A stretch of 64,000 nt of DNA from Leeuwenhoekiella nanhaiensis (GTDB lineage: Bacteria; Bacteroidota; Bacteroidia; Flavobacteriales; Flavobacteriaceae). The notes under the pieces were generated by a model. The model had not been told where the DNA came from and searched no databases. It saw nothing but the letters and a program-made list of their open reading frames with translations. This document shows positions 52,656 through 61,482 of the stretch, one piece after another. The stretch covers positions 1-64,000 of the forward strand of contig NZ_KZ319293.1 in assembly GCF_002744755.1 (NCBI RefSeq), read 5' to 3'. The position numbers and the translations under genes were made by a program. The number at the start of each line of letters is the position of its first letter. Within the stretch, counting starts at the first letter, position 1.

Positions 52656-53099
52656 TTATGAGATTTCAATCATACGTTTAGCCTGTACTTTTGCCTCTTC
52701 TTTCTTAGGAAGCAAAATAGTTAAGACACCATTTTCATAGTTTGCACTTATCTTGGTGCTGTCAACGGTATCCGGCAGGCTAAATGCTCTTTTAAACGTA
52801 CTGTAGTTAAACTCTTTACGGGTAAATCTTCCGGATTTTTCAGTAGTTTCAGACTCTGATTTTGCTTCAGCCGAAATAGTAAGCACATCGTTATCCAATT
52901 CAATATTGAAATCAGCTTTCGTTTTACCGGGAGCAGCTACAGCTACTTCAAAACTTTCTTCGTTTTCCATAATATTTACAGCCGGGATACTCACCCCAAT
53001 ACTGTTTACATTCGTGGTTCCGCCTAACCAATCGGTTTTAAACATATCATCAAAAATTGATGGTAACCAATTGTCGTTTGTTCTCTTTACTAAGCTCAT
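52656..53099 (-). CDS. Small heat-shock protein, Hsp20 family
   Basis: An ATP-independent holdase that binds unfolded protein. The alpha-crystallin domain covers about residues 38-140: VSIPAVNIMENEESFEVAVAAPG in parts, FTRKEFNYSTFKRAFSLPDTVD and the GVLTILLPKKEE ending, followed by the IxI-like tail MIEIS. At 147 residues it has the family length. Its upstream region holds two related TGACA/TGTCA sites and a -7 element. Confidence 0.94.
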   Translation of the reverse strand: MSLVKRTNDNWLPSIFDDMFKTDWLGGTTNVNSIGVSIPAVNIMENEESFEVAVAAPGKTKADFNIELDNDVLTISAEAKSESETTEKSGRFTRKEFNYSTFKRAFSLPDTVDSTKISANYENGVLTILLPKKEEAKVQAKRMIEIS

Positions 53100-53175
53100 A
53101 TCTAAAATTTTTAAGTTGTTATTATTTTTTATTTTGCTTAATAATTGGCAATTCTAATACCAACTCATTTTTTAA

Positions 53176-53188
53176 CGTCATTTTGTCG
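53176..53188. promoter_or_regulatory. Second, imperfect operator-like site upstream of hsp20
   Basis: CGTCATTTTGTCG shares the 9-base core CATTTTGTC with the perfect site 32 bases away, about three helical turns. Confidence 0.45.
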
Positions 53189-53207
53189 GTTTATCGTGAA
53201 ATATCAA

Positions 53208-53226
53208 TGACATTTTGTCAAAAGTA
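53208..53226 (-). promoter_or_regulatory. hsp20 promoter with TGACA-N3-TGTCA palindrome
   Basis: A perfect TGACA-TTT-TGTCA palindrome (53208-53220) abuts a minus-strand -7 element TACTTTTG (53219-53226), an exact TAnnTTTG match. A protein on the palindrome would sit at the expected transcription start. The leader would be about 110 bases. Confidence 0.58.
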
Positions 53227-53294
53227 TAAACCTAAAAAAACCCGGAAACCATAAGCTCCCAGGTCTTTCTACTAACTAAAATTTAATTCTGAAT

Positions 53295-53648
53295 TTACTG
53301 ATTTCCTTCCAGAGTTACCGGAACGTGATAGGTTTGCCCCACTATTGGCGTGGTCTCAAACTTTTGATAGTTTAATCTACCCTGGATGAATTTCTTGATG
53401 CTCGTGTCCTCTGAATCAACAGAGATAACAACCATCTCGTTGTCTTCATTTACCGTAAAAGAAACCATTACAGTAGTCTTTTTGTCCAATTTAAAATCGT
53501 GTCTCTCCAGATGACTCGCCAGTTCTTTTTTCATCGCAGTTTTAACCGCTGCGCTGGTCGTTTTTGAAGTTGGTTCAGTTGTGTTTGCGTTTAACGCTGT
53601 ACCGCAGATGATTGCTGCTGCAAGTACCATTGTTTTAAAAGTTTTCAT
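53295..53648 (-). CDS. Small exported protein, possible TonB-C-like fold
   Basis: Signal peptide (about 1-21, ending TALNA) and a 95-residue mature part. The strand pattern KKTTVMVSFTVNEDNEMVVISVDS, helix IKKFIQGRLNYQKF and final strand GQTYHVPVTLEG is reminiscent of a TonB C-terminal domain without the rest of TonB. That is an impression only. An ECF-type promoter lies upstream. Confidence 0.6.
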   Translation of the reverse strand: MKTFKTMVLAAAIICGTALNANTTEPTSKTTSAAVKTAMKKELASHLERHDFKLDKKTTVMVSFTVNEDNEMVVISVDSEDTSIKKFIQGRLNYQKFETTPIVGQTYHVPVTLEGNQ

Positions 53649-53678
53649 AATGTTTGATTTTTGAATGATGTACTAAAA

Positions 53679-53705
53679 AGACGTCTGAGTCTGCCCTGAG
53701 TTACA
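53679..53705 (-). promoter_or_regulatory. ECF-type promoter TGTAAC-N16-CGTCT
   Basis: Minus strand: TGTAAC (53700-53705), 16 bases, CGTCT (53679-53683). Both boxes and spacing resemble promoters used by ECF sigma factors in Bacteroidota, from memory. It lies 31 bases before the start of the small exported protein. Confidence 0.5.
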
Positions 53706-53893
53706 CCTTACAAATTCATTTAACATATTATTAACTTTTTTAATCCTTCAAAATCAGCGAGTTAGACTCAAAACTAAATCCATTTACTAAAATATATAAC
53801 TCTAATTATCAATCAATTAGACCGATAACGATTTCGGAATTACTAATTTTTGACACCGCAATCCCATTAACACTTGATAACACTTCAAACAAA

Positions 53894-53921
53894 AAAACTC
53901 CCGATTTAAATCGGGAGTTTT
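53894..53921 (-). terminator. sucC terminator
   Basis: A perfect 28-base palindrome whose half is AAAACTCCCGATTT. Flanking A-run gives a T-run on the minus strand, 38 bases after sucC. Confidence 0.9.
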
Positions 53922-53958
53922 CAGCAATCACCAAATAGTGATTTTATGTTTATTTATA

Positions 53959-55149
53959 CTAAGCGAGTACTTTCTGTACTTTATCTGCTGCTTCTTTAAA
54001 TTCTATTGCACTTTGTACATCAAGACCACTGTTATCAATCAATTCTTTGGCGATATCAGCATTGGTTCCCTGTAAACGTACAATGATAGGCACATTTATA
54101 GTTCCCATATTCTTATAAGCATCTACAATACCCTGCGCTACACGATCGCAACGTACAATACCTCCAAATATATTTACCAAAATGGCTTTTACATTAGGAT
54201 CTTTAAGAATCAGGTTAAACGCGGTTTCTACACGCTCTGCATCTGCGGTACCTCCCACGTCTAAAAAGTTTGCAGGCTCACCACCGGCTTGTTTGATCAG
54301 GTCCATAGTTGCCATTGCAAGACCTGCACCATTTACCATACAACCCACGTTACCATCAAGATCTACGTAGTTAAGACCTACTTCTTTAGCTTCAACCTCT
54401 ACCGGATTCTCCTCACGCTTGTCACGCATTGCTGCATAATCTTTATGACGAAACAATGCATTATCATCTAAAGATACCTTAGCATCAACAGCCATAATCT
54501 TGTCATCGCTGGTCTTTAACACCGGATTAATTTCAAAAAGTGAAGAATCAGACTCTGAATACGCCTTATAAAGAGCCGCGACAAATTTTGTCATTTCTTT
54601 AAAGGCAGTCCCACTCAAGCCCAGATTAAACGCAATGCGTCGCGCCTGAAAACCAAGCAATCCTGTTGCAGGATCTATTTCTTCAGTAAAAATTAAGTGC
54701 GGTGTTTTTTCAGCAACTTCTTCGATATCCATCCCCCCTTCGGTAGAATACATAATCATATTGCGGCCGGTTGCACGGTTAAGCAATACAGACATATAAA
54801 ACTCATTAGGCTCGCTATCTCCCGGATAATACACATCCTCAGCGATTAAAACCTGATGCACCTTTTTTCCTTCTGCTGAAGTCTGAGGCGTAACCAGATT
54901 CATCCCGATGATTTCTCCTGCGATCTGCTCCACTTCCTGAAGATTTTTAGCAAGCTTAACACCGCCGCCTTTTCCTCTACCCCCGGCGTGAACCTGAGCT
55001 TTGATTACATGCCATCCTGTACCGGTTTCTTCGGTAAGCTTTTTTGCAGCCGCTACCGCTTCAGCAGGTGTTGTAGCAACAATACCGCGCTGAATGCGCA
55101 CTCCAAAACTGCTTAATATTTCTTTTCCTTGATATTCGTGTAGATTCAT
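53959..55149 (-). CDS. sucC: Succinyl-CoA ligase, beta subunit
   Basis: Substrate-level phosphorylation in the citric acid cycle (succinyl-CoA to succinate). ATP-grasp domain beginning MNLHEYQGKEIL with KAQVHAGGRGKGGGVKLA, and a C-terminal flavodoxin-like domain with NFLDVGGTADAERV and AILVNIFGGIVRCD. The 396-residue length is standard. The alpha subunit gene sucD is not adjacent, which is common in this family of bacteria. Confidence 0.96.
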   Translation of the reverse strand: MNLHEYQGKEILSSFGVRIQRGIVATTPAEAVAAAKKLTEETGTGWHVIKAQVHAGGRGKGGGVKLAKNLQEVEQIAGEIIGMNLVTPQTSAEGKKVHQVLIAEDVYYPGDSEPNEFYMSVLLNRATGRNMIMYSTEGGMDIEEVAEKTPHLIFTEEIDPATGLLGFQARRIAFNLGLSGTAFKEMTKFVAALYKAYSESDSSLFEINPVLKTSDDKIMAVDAKVSLDDNALFRHKDYAAMRDKREENPVEVEAKEVGLNYVDLDGNVGCMVNGAGLAMATMDLIKQAGGEPANFLDVGGTADAERVETAFNLILKDPNVKAILVNIFGGIVRCDRVAQGIVDAYKNMGTINVPIIVRLQGTNADIAKELIDNSGLDVQSAIEFKEAADKVQKVLA

Positions 55150-55184
55150 AATCAGGCGTTTCTTTTTGTTTGAAATTTGCTGTG

Positions 55185-55216
55185 CAAAAATAGGTATTTA
55201 GCCTTAACCCTGCCAA
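55185..55216 (-). promoter_or_regulatory. sucC promoter
   Basis: Minus strand: TTG (55214-55216), 21 bases, TATTTTTG (55185-55192), an exact -7 match 35 bases before the start codon. Confidence 0.5.
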
Positions 55217-55242
55217 TAATTTGAATTTGATTTAAAAGCCTT

Positions 55243-55902
55243 CTATTCATCAGAGCTGCCCAGGCGGTATTCGGTAAAATCGAGGGGATCAAAATTCTTG
55301 AAATGACCGTTGAGTTCGATGAGTCTTCGGGTGCGATTAACCTGCTCCACTACCGGAATTGTAGCCGTGAGATGATCTATCAAATAACTATAGCGATCAG
55401 ACTCCCGGGTTATCTGAAGCAAATACAGTTCCTGCTCCAGAGATAAACCCAGTTTATGAGCAAAGCTGTAACTGCTTACCGCATTGAGGTCAATTTGTGG
55501 TCCGGCAGCACCCAGCACTTCATAAAACCGCTGCACCAGATTGTAAAACGTACGTGCCTGACCCGGCAGCGCATCGTCTGTATTTTCAAGAAACTCAACA
55601 GCCGCACCGGCATATAATTTGTCAGAATAATTGGGATAAAATTCTGCTATCTTAAAAACCCGAAGCCCCCGGCAAATCACGTCACTGGCTCCAGAAGGAT
55701 AGCGTTTCTTTACGGCTTCAAGCCTCACTTCAGTGCCATAATTCAAGCTGCGATTGATATATGCGGGTATTCCAAAAGTTATCTGCGTATGCTCGCAATC
55801 AGCAATTAATTGCTGGTATCGGTTCTCAAAAATATGAAGCGGCAAAGATTCTTCCGGAAATACCACGAGTTCTAATGGAAACATTGCCAAAGTAATCGTC
55901 AT
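55243..55902 (-). CDS. LON substrate-binding-domain protein
   Basis: A 219-residue stand-alone version of the Lon N-terminal domain (LON superfamily, PUA-like fold). It begins LAMFPLELVVFPEESLPLHIFENRYQQLI, followed by a helical C-terminal region. It lacks the ATPase and protease domains. It could present or bind substrates, but its role is not established. Full-length lon is elsewhere in the window. Confidence 0.82.
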   Translation of the reverse strand: MTITLAMFPLELVVFPEESLPLHIFENRYQQLIADCEHTQITFGIPAYINRSLNYGTEVRLEAVKKRYPSGASDVICRGLRVFKIAEFYPNYSDKLYAGAAVEFLENTDDALPGQARTFYNLVQRFYEVLGAAGPQIDLNAVSSYSFAHKLGLSLEQELYLLQITRESDRYSYLIDHLTATIPVVEQVNRTRRLIELNGHFKNFDPLDFTEYRLGSSDE

Positions 55903-56021
55903 AGCTGTTCTGTTTTTAAGTGAATTTACTCAAATACTGGTTAAAAAGTGCTTTTTTCTCAATTTTAGGGCTGTTTCCATAATTTGTATCGCTGTTAAAT
56001 GCATAACTGACTAATCTATAT

Positions 56022-56029
56022 TAGTTTTG
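56022..56029 (+). promoter_or_regulatory. -7 element of lysA
   Basis: TAGTTTTG, an exact TAnnTTTG match, 21 bases before the start codon. No clear -33 element. Confidence 0.45.
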
Positions 56030-56050
56030 TACGCTTAAAGTTTTAAGATT

Positions 56051-57268
56051 ATGACCCATCAAAATCTCCTTGACATTGCTCAGGAATATGGAAGCCCTGT
56101 TTATGTTTATGACGCGGCTAAAATTGAATCTCAATACCAAAGATTAACCGATGCTTTTAAAGGTGTTGATCACCTGCGCGTGAATTATGCGGTAAAGGCA
56201 CTATCTAATCTGGCTGTATTGCAGTTCATACATGATCTTGGTGCCGGTCTTGATACCGTAAGTATTCAGGAGGTACGTCTGGGAATCGCCGCGGGTGTAG
56301 ACCCTTCCCAAATTATGTTTACCCCTAATGGCGTTTCGCTTGATGAGCTTGAAGCTGTTGCAAAAATGGGAGTTCAAATCAATATTGACAATCTTTCGAT
56401 CTTAGAGCAGTTTGGAACCCGTCATCCTAAAACCCCGGTCTGTGTGCGTATAAATCCACACGTAATGGCCGGCGGAAACACCAATATTTCGGTAGGACAT
56501 ATTGATAGTAAGTTTGGTATTAGTATACATCAAATCCCACATTTGTTGCGTATTGTTGAAAATACAGGAATGCATATCAATGGTATTCATATGCACACCG
56601 GAAGCGATATTCTGGATATTGACGTCTTTCTTCACGCCGCAGAAATCCTTTTTGATACCGCTAAAAATTTTAAGAATCTGGATTTTCTCGATTTTGGAAG
56701 CGGCTTTAAAGTGCCCTACAAACCCGGAGACATAGAGACTCACATTGAAGAATTGGGGAGCAAACTTTCAGAACGATTCAATGATTTCCAAAAAAGCTAC
56801 GGAAAAGAGTTAACCCTTGTTTTTGAGCCCGGAAAGTTCCTGGTTAGTGAGGCCGGTAAATTTTTGGTTAGTGTAAATGTCATTAAACAAACCACTTCAA
56901 CAGTATTCGCACAGGTTGATAGTGGCTTCAACCATTTGATACGCCCTATGTTTTACGGAAGCCGTCACGAAATTAAAAACATCAGCAATCCGGAAGGACG
57001 CGAGCGCTTTTATTCGGTTGTAGGATATATCTGTGAGACCGATACCTTTGCGACCAACAGACGTATCGCTGAGATCGCTGAAGGTGATATTCTGGCTTTT
57101 AGCAATGCCGGAGCCTATTGTTTCAGTATGGCCAGCAATTACAACTCCCGTTATCGCCCGGCAGAGGTTTTATTTATAGATGGCGAAGCACAGCTCATTC
57201 GCGAACGCGAAACCTTTGACGACTTATTAAAGCATCAGATTCCTTTGAAAAAGACAGTAAAAGCGTAA
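56051..57268 (+). CDS. lysA: Diaminopimelate decarboxylase
   Basis: Final step of lysine synthesis; decarboxylates meso-diaminopimelate with PLP. Lys49 (NYAVKALSN) carries PLP. Other motifs: GIHMHTGSDI, LDFGSGFKVPY, EPGKFLVSEAG and the C-terminal VGYICETDTFA with the Cys that completes the active site of the partner subunit. Length 405 is typical. It has its own terminator. Confidence 0.95.
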   Translation: MTHQNLLDIAQEYGSPVYVYDAAKIESQYQRLTDAFKGVDHLRVNYAVKALSNLAVLQFIHDLGAGLDTVSIQEVRLGIAAGVDPSQIMFTPNGVSLDELEAVAKMGVQINIDNLSILEQFGTRHPKTPVCVRINPHVMAGGNTNISVGHIDSKFGISIHQIPHLLRIVENTGMHINGIHMHTGSDILDIDVFLHAAEILFDTAKNFKNLDFLDFGSGFKVPYKPGDIETHIEELGSKLSERFNDFQKSYGKELTLVFEPGKFLVSEAGKFLVSVNVIKQTTSTVFAQVDSGFNHLIRPMFYGSRHEIKNISNPEGRERFYSVVGYICETDTFATNRRIAEIAEGDILAFSNAGAYCFSMASNYNSRYRPAEVLFIDGEAQLIRERETFDDLLKHQIPLKKTVKA

Positions 57269-57320
57269 TTTGAAAATCTGGTCAGCACCGGATTTTTAAA
57301 TATAAAAATCATTGATTATC

Positions 57321-57354
57321 AAAAGCCTTCAGACGCGTTCTGAAGGCTTTTTTA
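57321..57354 (+). terminator. lysA terminator
   Basis: AAAAGCCTTCAGA pairs perfectly with TCTGAAGGCTTTT (13 bp, 5-base loop), with a continuing T-run. Confidence 0.92.
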
Positions 57355-57486
57355 ATTGTGTTGCAGCAAATCTCAAAAGGATTTAGATTATTTAAAATAA
57401 TATTTTATAGAAATACTAATGTATTGTTTAAATCATAGGGTATTGCTTGAAAAATAAGTATTTTCGTTCAAATTAATACAACAGCT

Positions 57487-58137
57487 GTGATCACCCGTTT
57501 CGCATCCATTTTACTGCTTTTTATATCCCTTTGCACCCCGTTGTGTGCTCAGGAAATCGCGGTATTACACTATGAGGGTGGTGGCGACTGGTATGCCAAT
57601 CCCACTTCATTGCCCAATCTGGCTGCGTTTTGCAACGCAAATCTAAACACCAACCTCAATACTAAAACCGCCACAGTAAAAGCAACAGATCCTGCAATAC
57701 AGAAATATCCCTTTGTGCATATGACCGGTCACGGCAATGTATATTTCTCTGATGAAGCCTTGCAAAATCTAAGGGATTATCTGGTGGCGGGTGGCTTCTT
57801 ACACATTGACGATAATTATGGAATCGACGCTTATTTGCGCCCGCAGTTAAAACGCCTCTTCCCTGAGGAAGAACTTAAGGAACTCCCGGCAGATCATCCG
57901 CTGTTTAGCAGTGCATATGCCTTTAAGGAAGGTTTACCAAAAATACATGAACACGATGGGCAGCGCCCACAGGCATTTGGCATCTATAAAGAGGGTAGAC
58001 TGGTTTTGCTGTATACCTTAGAATCTGATCTGGGTGACGGCTGGGAGAGCGCTGCAGTGCATAATGACCCGCCCGAAGTACGTGAAAAAGCCTTAAAAAT
58101 GGGTGCAAACATTATCAAGTATGCATTTGAAAACTGA
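57487..58137 (+). CDS. Exported DUF4159 protein
   Basis: Begins with GTG; signal peptide ending PLCAQ (about residue 22). The DUF4159 features are visible: LHYEGGGDWYANPTSLPNLAAF, YPFVHMTGHGNVYFSDEALQNLRDYLVAGGFLHIDDNYGID read in parts. The fold resembles a glutamine-amidotransferase/ThuA-like domain. The function is unknown. It is the first gene of a four-gene run with overlaps, in which the others are RNA or DNA modification and a membrane protein. Confidence 0.8.
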   Translation: MITRFASILLLFISLCTPLCAQEIAVLHYEGGGDWYANPTSLPNLAAFCNANLNTNLNTKTATVKATDPAIQKYPFVHMTGHGNVYFSDEALQNLRDYLVAGGFLHIDDNYGIDAYLRPQLKRLFPEEELKELPADHPLFSSAYAFKEGLPKIHEHDGQRPQAFGIYKEGRLVLLYTLESDLGDGWESAAVHNDPPEVREKALKMGANIIKYAFEN

Positions 58138-58642
58138 GCAACTCACGCATGAAAACACTCCGCGGCAAGCGACGACGCTTCCGTTTGTTTTGCTATGCGA
58201 CGGGCTGAGTAGTCCCGCAAATACCGGCAGTCTTTTCAGGCTTGCAGATGCATTAGGTATCAGACATCTCTACTTTCTAAACGGCACGCCTGACCTAAAC
58301 AGCAATCGCTTAAAGCGTACATCGAGAACCTGTGAGAAACGCGTAGCTTATTCAATAGTTGAGAATTCTTTAGCACTGATTACGCAACTAAAAGGTGAAA
58401 AGTATAGCATAATTGGGCTCGAACTCACCACAGACAGCGTAGCCTTAAATGATTTTAATTCTGAATTACAAAAGATCGCATTGCTCATAGGCAGTGAACG
58501 CAACGGGATTTCATCAGAACTACTAGCTTTTGCCGATCATCTTTTGCACATCCCAATGCGCGGGCAAAATAGCAGTATGAATGTTAGCCACGCGGCAGCT
58601 ATTGCAGCTTACCAACTTATAAACAACCTCAATCATGGATGA
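58121..58642 (+). CDS. SpoU/TrmH-family RNA 2'-O-methyltransferase
   Basis: Start at the ATG of MHLKTEQLTHE, overlapping the previous stop; an upstream GTG would lengthen it by six residues. The SPOUT knot motifs are clear: SSPANTGSLFRLADALG (motif 1), LLIGSERNGIS (motif 2) and MRGQNSSMNVSHAAAIAAYQL (motif 3). With 173 residues it is the minimal catalytic domain, as in TrmH-like or TrmL-like enzymes. The modified RNA cannot be told from sequence. Confidence 0.88.
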   Translation: MHLKTEQLTHENTPRQATTLPFVLLCDGLSSPANTGSLFRLADALGIRHLYFLNGTPDLNSNRLKRTSRTCEKRVAYSIVENSLALITQLKGEKYSIIGLELTTDSVALNDFNSELQKIALLIGSERNGISSELLAFADHLLHIPMRGQNSSMNVSHAAAIAAYQLINNLNHG

Positions 58643-59732
58643 AAATAAATCAAAAACCATTGCCTACGGAATTCTTAGAGCTCTGGGCATACTTGGTGGA
58701 ATAATTCTAATTCTATGGTTTTTGTATCAAATACAGGCAGTGATTATGTTTATCTGTATCGCTGCAGTCATTTCCCTAATAGGCAGACCTATTGTTAATT
58801 TCTTAAAGTACAATCTAAAATTTAGCGCTACTGCGGCATCAATCACCACATTGCTTCTGGTTGTGTTGCTAATTTCCGGGATTTTAGCGCTGTTTATTCC
58901 TATTCTGATTGATCAAAGCGACCACATAAGCCGCATCAACTTTGAGGAGGTTAAACACAATGTAAACCGGCTTAATATCGAATTCAGCCGTACTCTGGGA
59001 GTTGATCAGGTCACGCTAATAGAAGGTTTCAAACAATCTGATTTTATCAAAAACTTCGACATTTCGGTGATACCTACCTTTATCAATGGTATCCTGGGAA
59101 ATTTTAGTTCGATGGTGGTGGGACTGCTTTCGGTAATATTCATCTCATTTTTCTTACTAAAAGACAGTCATTTACTTCTCGATAGTATTTTAGTTTTTGC
59201 AAACTATGGGGAAGAAACCCGTTTTCGACGCGTTTTTCATAAAACAAAACTCTTGCTTTCCCGCTATTTCCTGGGGATTTTGCTACAACTTTCAATTCTG
59301 TTTTGCTTCTACTCGATTCTGCTGGTCAGTTTTCAAATTCCCAACCCCTTTGCCATTGCACTGTTTTGCGCAATGCTTAACGTGGTACCTTATATTGGCC
59401 CTGTCGTGGGAAGTTTGGTTATGATGCTTTTGGTTATAAGCGGGTATTTTACCGCAGATTTTCAGGAAGTTATTTTACCCAAAATGCTCTATGTTTTGAT
59501 TGGTTATATCATTGCTCAACTCATTGACAATTTTATTCTTCAGCCGCTTATATTTGGCAGCAGTGTAAAATCGCACCCGCTTGAGATCTTTCTGGTTATC
59601 GTAATTGCCGGTCTTATCTTCGGGATTTTTGGAATGGTAATCGCCGTACCGGTTTATACTGCGCTTAAGGTGATCGCCAGTGAATTCCTTTCGGAATATA
59701 AAATTGTACAAAAGCTTACTAAAAATCTGTAA
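58635..59732 (+). CDS. AI-2E family (PerM-like) membrane protein
   Basis: A 365-residue protein with seven to eight predicted helices and the family's large periplasmic-like domain between helices 3 and 4. Conserved elements are VISLIGRPIVNFL, NVVPYIGPVVGSL and QLIDNFILQPLIFGSSVKSHP in parts. Members have been linked to autoinducer-2 or Na+/H+ exchange, but most have no known substrate. The start overlaps the SpoU stop by eight bases. Confidence 0.88.
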   Translation: MDENKSKTIAYGILRALGILGGIILILWFLYQIQAVIMFICIAAVISLIGRPIVNFLKYNLKFSATAASITTLLLVVLLISGILALFIPILIDQSDHISRINFEEVKHNVNRLNIEFSRTLGVDQVTLIEGFKQSDFIKNFDISVIPTFINGILGNFSSMVVGLLSVIFISFFLLKDSHLLLDSILVFANYGEETRFRRVFHKTKLLLSRYFLGILLQLSILFCFYSILLVSFQIPNPFAIALFCAMLNVVPYIGPVVGSLVMMLLVISGYFTADFQEVILPKMLYVLIGYIIAQLIDNFILQPLIFGSSVKSHPLEIFLVIVIAGLIFGIFGMVIAVPVYTALKVIASEFLSEYKIVQKLTKNL

Positions 59733-59734
59733 CC

Positions 59735-60919
59735 TTGAATTCCCTGATATTAAATCCTGAAGTACAAACGTATCTCAGGGAACATTTAAATCTCGATGCA
59801 GCCACTTTAGCTTTAAAAGCTAGCCCTTTTGAAGGAGTGAGCAGCGCAGAACTTGCCCAGCAGCTTACAGGCTTTCAGAAAAGCCAAAAAAAGCTTCCTC
59901 GCTGGTTTAATACATCAGGAATTTACTATCCTCCTAAATTGAATTTAGAGCAGACTTCTTCTGAAGAAACAGCGGCATATAAAGCTTCCATTTTTAAAGG
60001 CACTGCCATGGCAGACCTTACAGGCGGTTTTGGCGTGGACGATTTGGCTTTTTCCGGATCCTTTGAAGGTGTATATTATTGTGAGCACGATAGCGAACTT
60101 GCAGAGATTGCCCGGCATAATTTAAGTAAGCTGGAAGCCTCACAAATACACGTACATAACGGAGACAGTATAGAATTCCTGAAAGAGACTGATTTACAAT
60201 TTGATTTAATTTACGCCGACCCGTCACGGCGGCACGAAAGCAAGGGAAAAGTCTTTATGCTGGCTGATTGCGAGCCTGATATCCCGTTGCACCTCGACTT
60301 CTTATTTCAGAAAGCCAAAAGGCTGATGATTAAAACCAGCCCTTTGCTTGATATTCAGGCTGCGGCTAATGAACTTAAGTACGTTGCAGAAGTTCACGCA
60401 GTCGCCCTTAAAAATGAGGTTAAAGAACTGCTGTTTATTCTGGAGCCGGAGGCCAGTTTTCAGAATGCTAAAAAGGTTGCAGTCAATCTGAATAGTGATT
60501 ACGAAGAGACGGTTTCCATAAATGCAGAGGAAGAGCAGGCCTCCCTCGCAAGCTTTGACGAACCCCTCACCTACCTCTATGAGCCCAATGCAGCGCTGAT
60601 GAAACTCGGTGTTTTTAACTGGATTGCGGCAAAATTTGACCTGTCTAAACTGGCCGCAAACACGCATTTATATACCTCTGAAGCCCGAATTGATTTTCCG
60701 GGGAGACGTTTTAAGATAGAACAGGTTCTACCCTATTCTAAAAAGCTTCTGGTTAAAGAATTTAAAAATCAAAAAGCACACATTACAACCCGTAACTTTA
60801 AAGAAAGTGTAGCCCAAATTCGGTCTAAATTCAGAATAAAGGATGGTGGTGATACCTATCTATTTTTTACCACACTCGAAAATGGTAAAACGGTGGTTCT
60901 TGAATGCCTTAAAACTTAG
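59735..60919 (+). CDS. THUMP-like-domain SAM methyltransferase
   Basis: Begins with TTG two bases after the previous stop, so it is probably coupled. A helical N-terminal region (about 1-90) is followed by a class I SAM-binding fold: MADLTGGFGVDDLAFS (motif I), YYCEHDSELAEIARHNL and LIYADPSRRHESKGKV (motif IV, DPSRR). The C-terminal third looks like the THUMP-like domain of this family (SEARIDFPGRRFKIEQVLPY). Predicted nucleic-acid methyltransferase. The last codon overlaps the convergent heme oxygenase gene by four bases. Confidence 0.8.
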   Translation: MNSLILNPEVQTYLREHLNLDAATLALKASPFEGVSSAELAQQLTGFQKSQKKLPRWFNTSGIYYPPKLNLEQTSSEETAAYKASIFKGTAMADLTGGFGVDDLAFSGSFEGVYYCEHDSELAEIARHNLSKLEASQIHVHNGDSIEFLKETDLQFDLIYADPSRRHESKGKVFMLADCEPDIPLHLDFLFQKAKRLMIKTSPLLDIQAAANELKYVAEVHAVALKNEVKELLFILEPEASFQNAKKVAVNLNSDYEETVSINAEEEQASLASFDEPLTYLYEPNAALMKLGVFNWIAAKFDLSKLAANTHLYTSEARIDFPGRRFKIEQVLPYSKKLLVKEFKNQKAHITTRNFKESVAQIRSKFRIKDGGDTYLFFTTLENGKTVVLECLKT

Positions 60920-61482
60920 ACCAAAGCATAGGATTCTTTGAAAATCATAAAGGCATAATGCGCTCCGGCTACGGCCTTATCCTGTTCTTCAACGGAGAAT
61001 TCTTTATCAGATACAGCCTGCTTAAAAGACTGCCAGCGCTGCATGACCTCAGGCGGGCTTTTACCAAAAAAGTGATGCTCAAAATCAGCATCAAGCTTAG
61101 AGCAGGACTCCAGATTTTTACGAATCAGTAATCCGCCCAGCATAGAACCCTCGGTCACATAAAGCATCCCTAAGAGTTCTGCAGCCGTCATTTCTTTCGT
61201 TTCCAAAGAATCAATCTCAGTCTGGTAATCAAGCTGTGCCAAATCATGTTTTAAGGCCTGCGCCTTTGCGCCATCAGCAAATGGCTTTAAATACTCAGGT
61301 AATGTGGAAGCATTATGATTAAGAAGCTGATCTACCTTTGCATAGGCATACCAATTCTGTTTGAGTAAATCGAAGTATTGAGAGGTAGATATCGAATGAT
61401 CAAGTATAAACCGGGCCAGGTTATCCTGTTCGGTTTCTTTATGAAGCGCTGTTGTCTGCGTCTTTAAGTGGTCTAAAATCAT
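60916..61482 (-). CDS. Biliverdin-forming heme oxygenase, BphO type
   Basis: Opens heme to biliverdin, CO and iron. The proximal heme ligand is His14 in TALHKETEQ and the distal helix is LLGMLYVTEGSMLGGLLIRKNL. The 188-residue helical protein matches bacterial phytochrome-linked heme oxygenases. It is the last gene of the bacteriophytochrome operon and starts inside the preceding response-regulator gene (44-base overlap), so its output is coupled to the sensor's. Confidence 0.85.
   Translation of the reverse strand: MILDHLKTQTTALHKETEQDNLARFILDHSISTSQYFDLLKQNWYAYAKVDQLLNHNASTLPEYLKPFADGAKAQALKHDLAQLDYQTEIDSLETKEMTAAELLGMLYVTEGSMLGGLLIRKNLESCSKLDADFEHHFFGKSPPEVMQRWQSFKQAVSDKEFSVEEQDKAVAGAHYAFMIFKESYALV

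Larger units (their letters stand above)
53649..53958. other. Intergenic region, small exported protein to sucC
   Basis: It holds the ECF-type promoter at its left end and the sucC terminator at its right end. The A/T-rich middle shows no gene. Confidence 0.6.
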
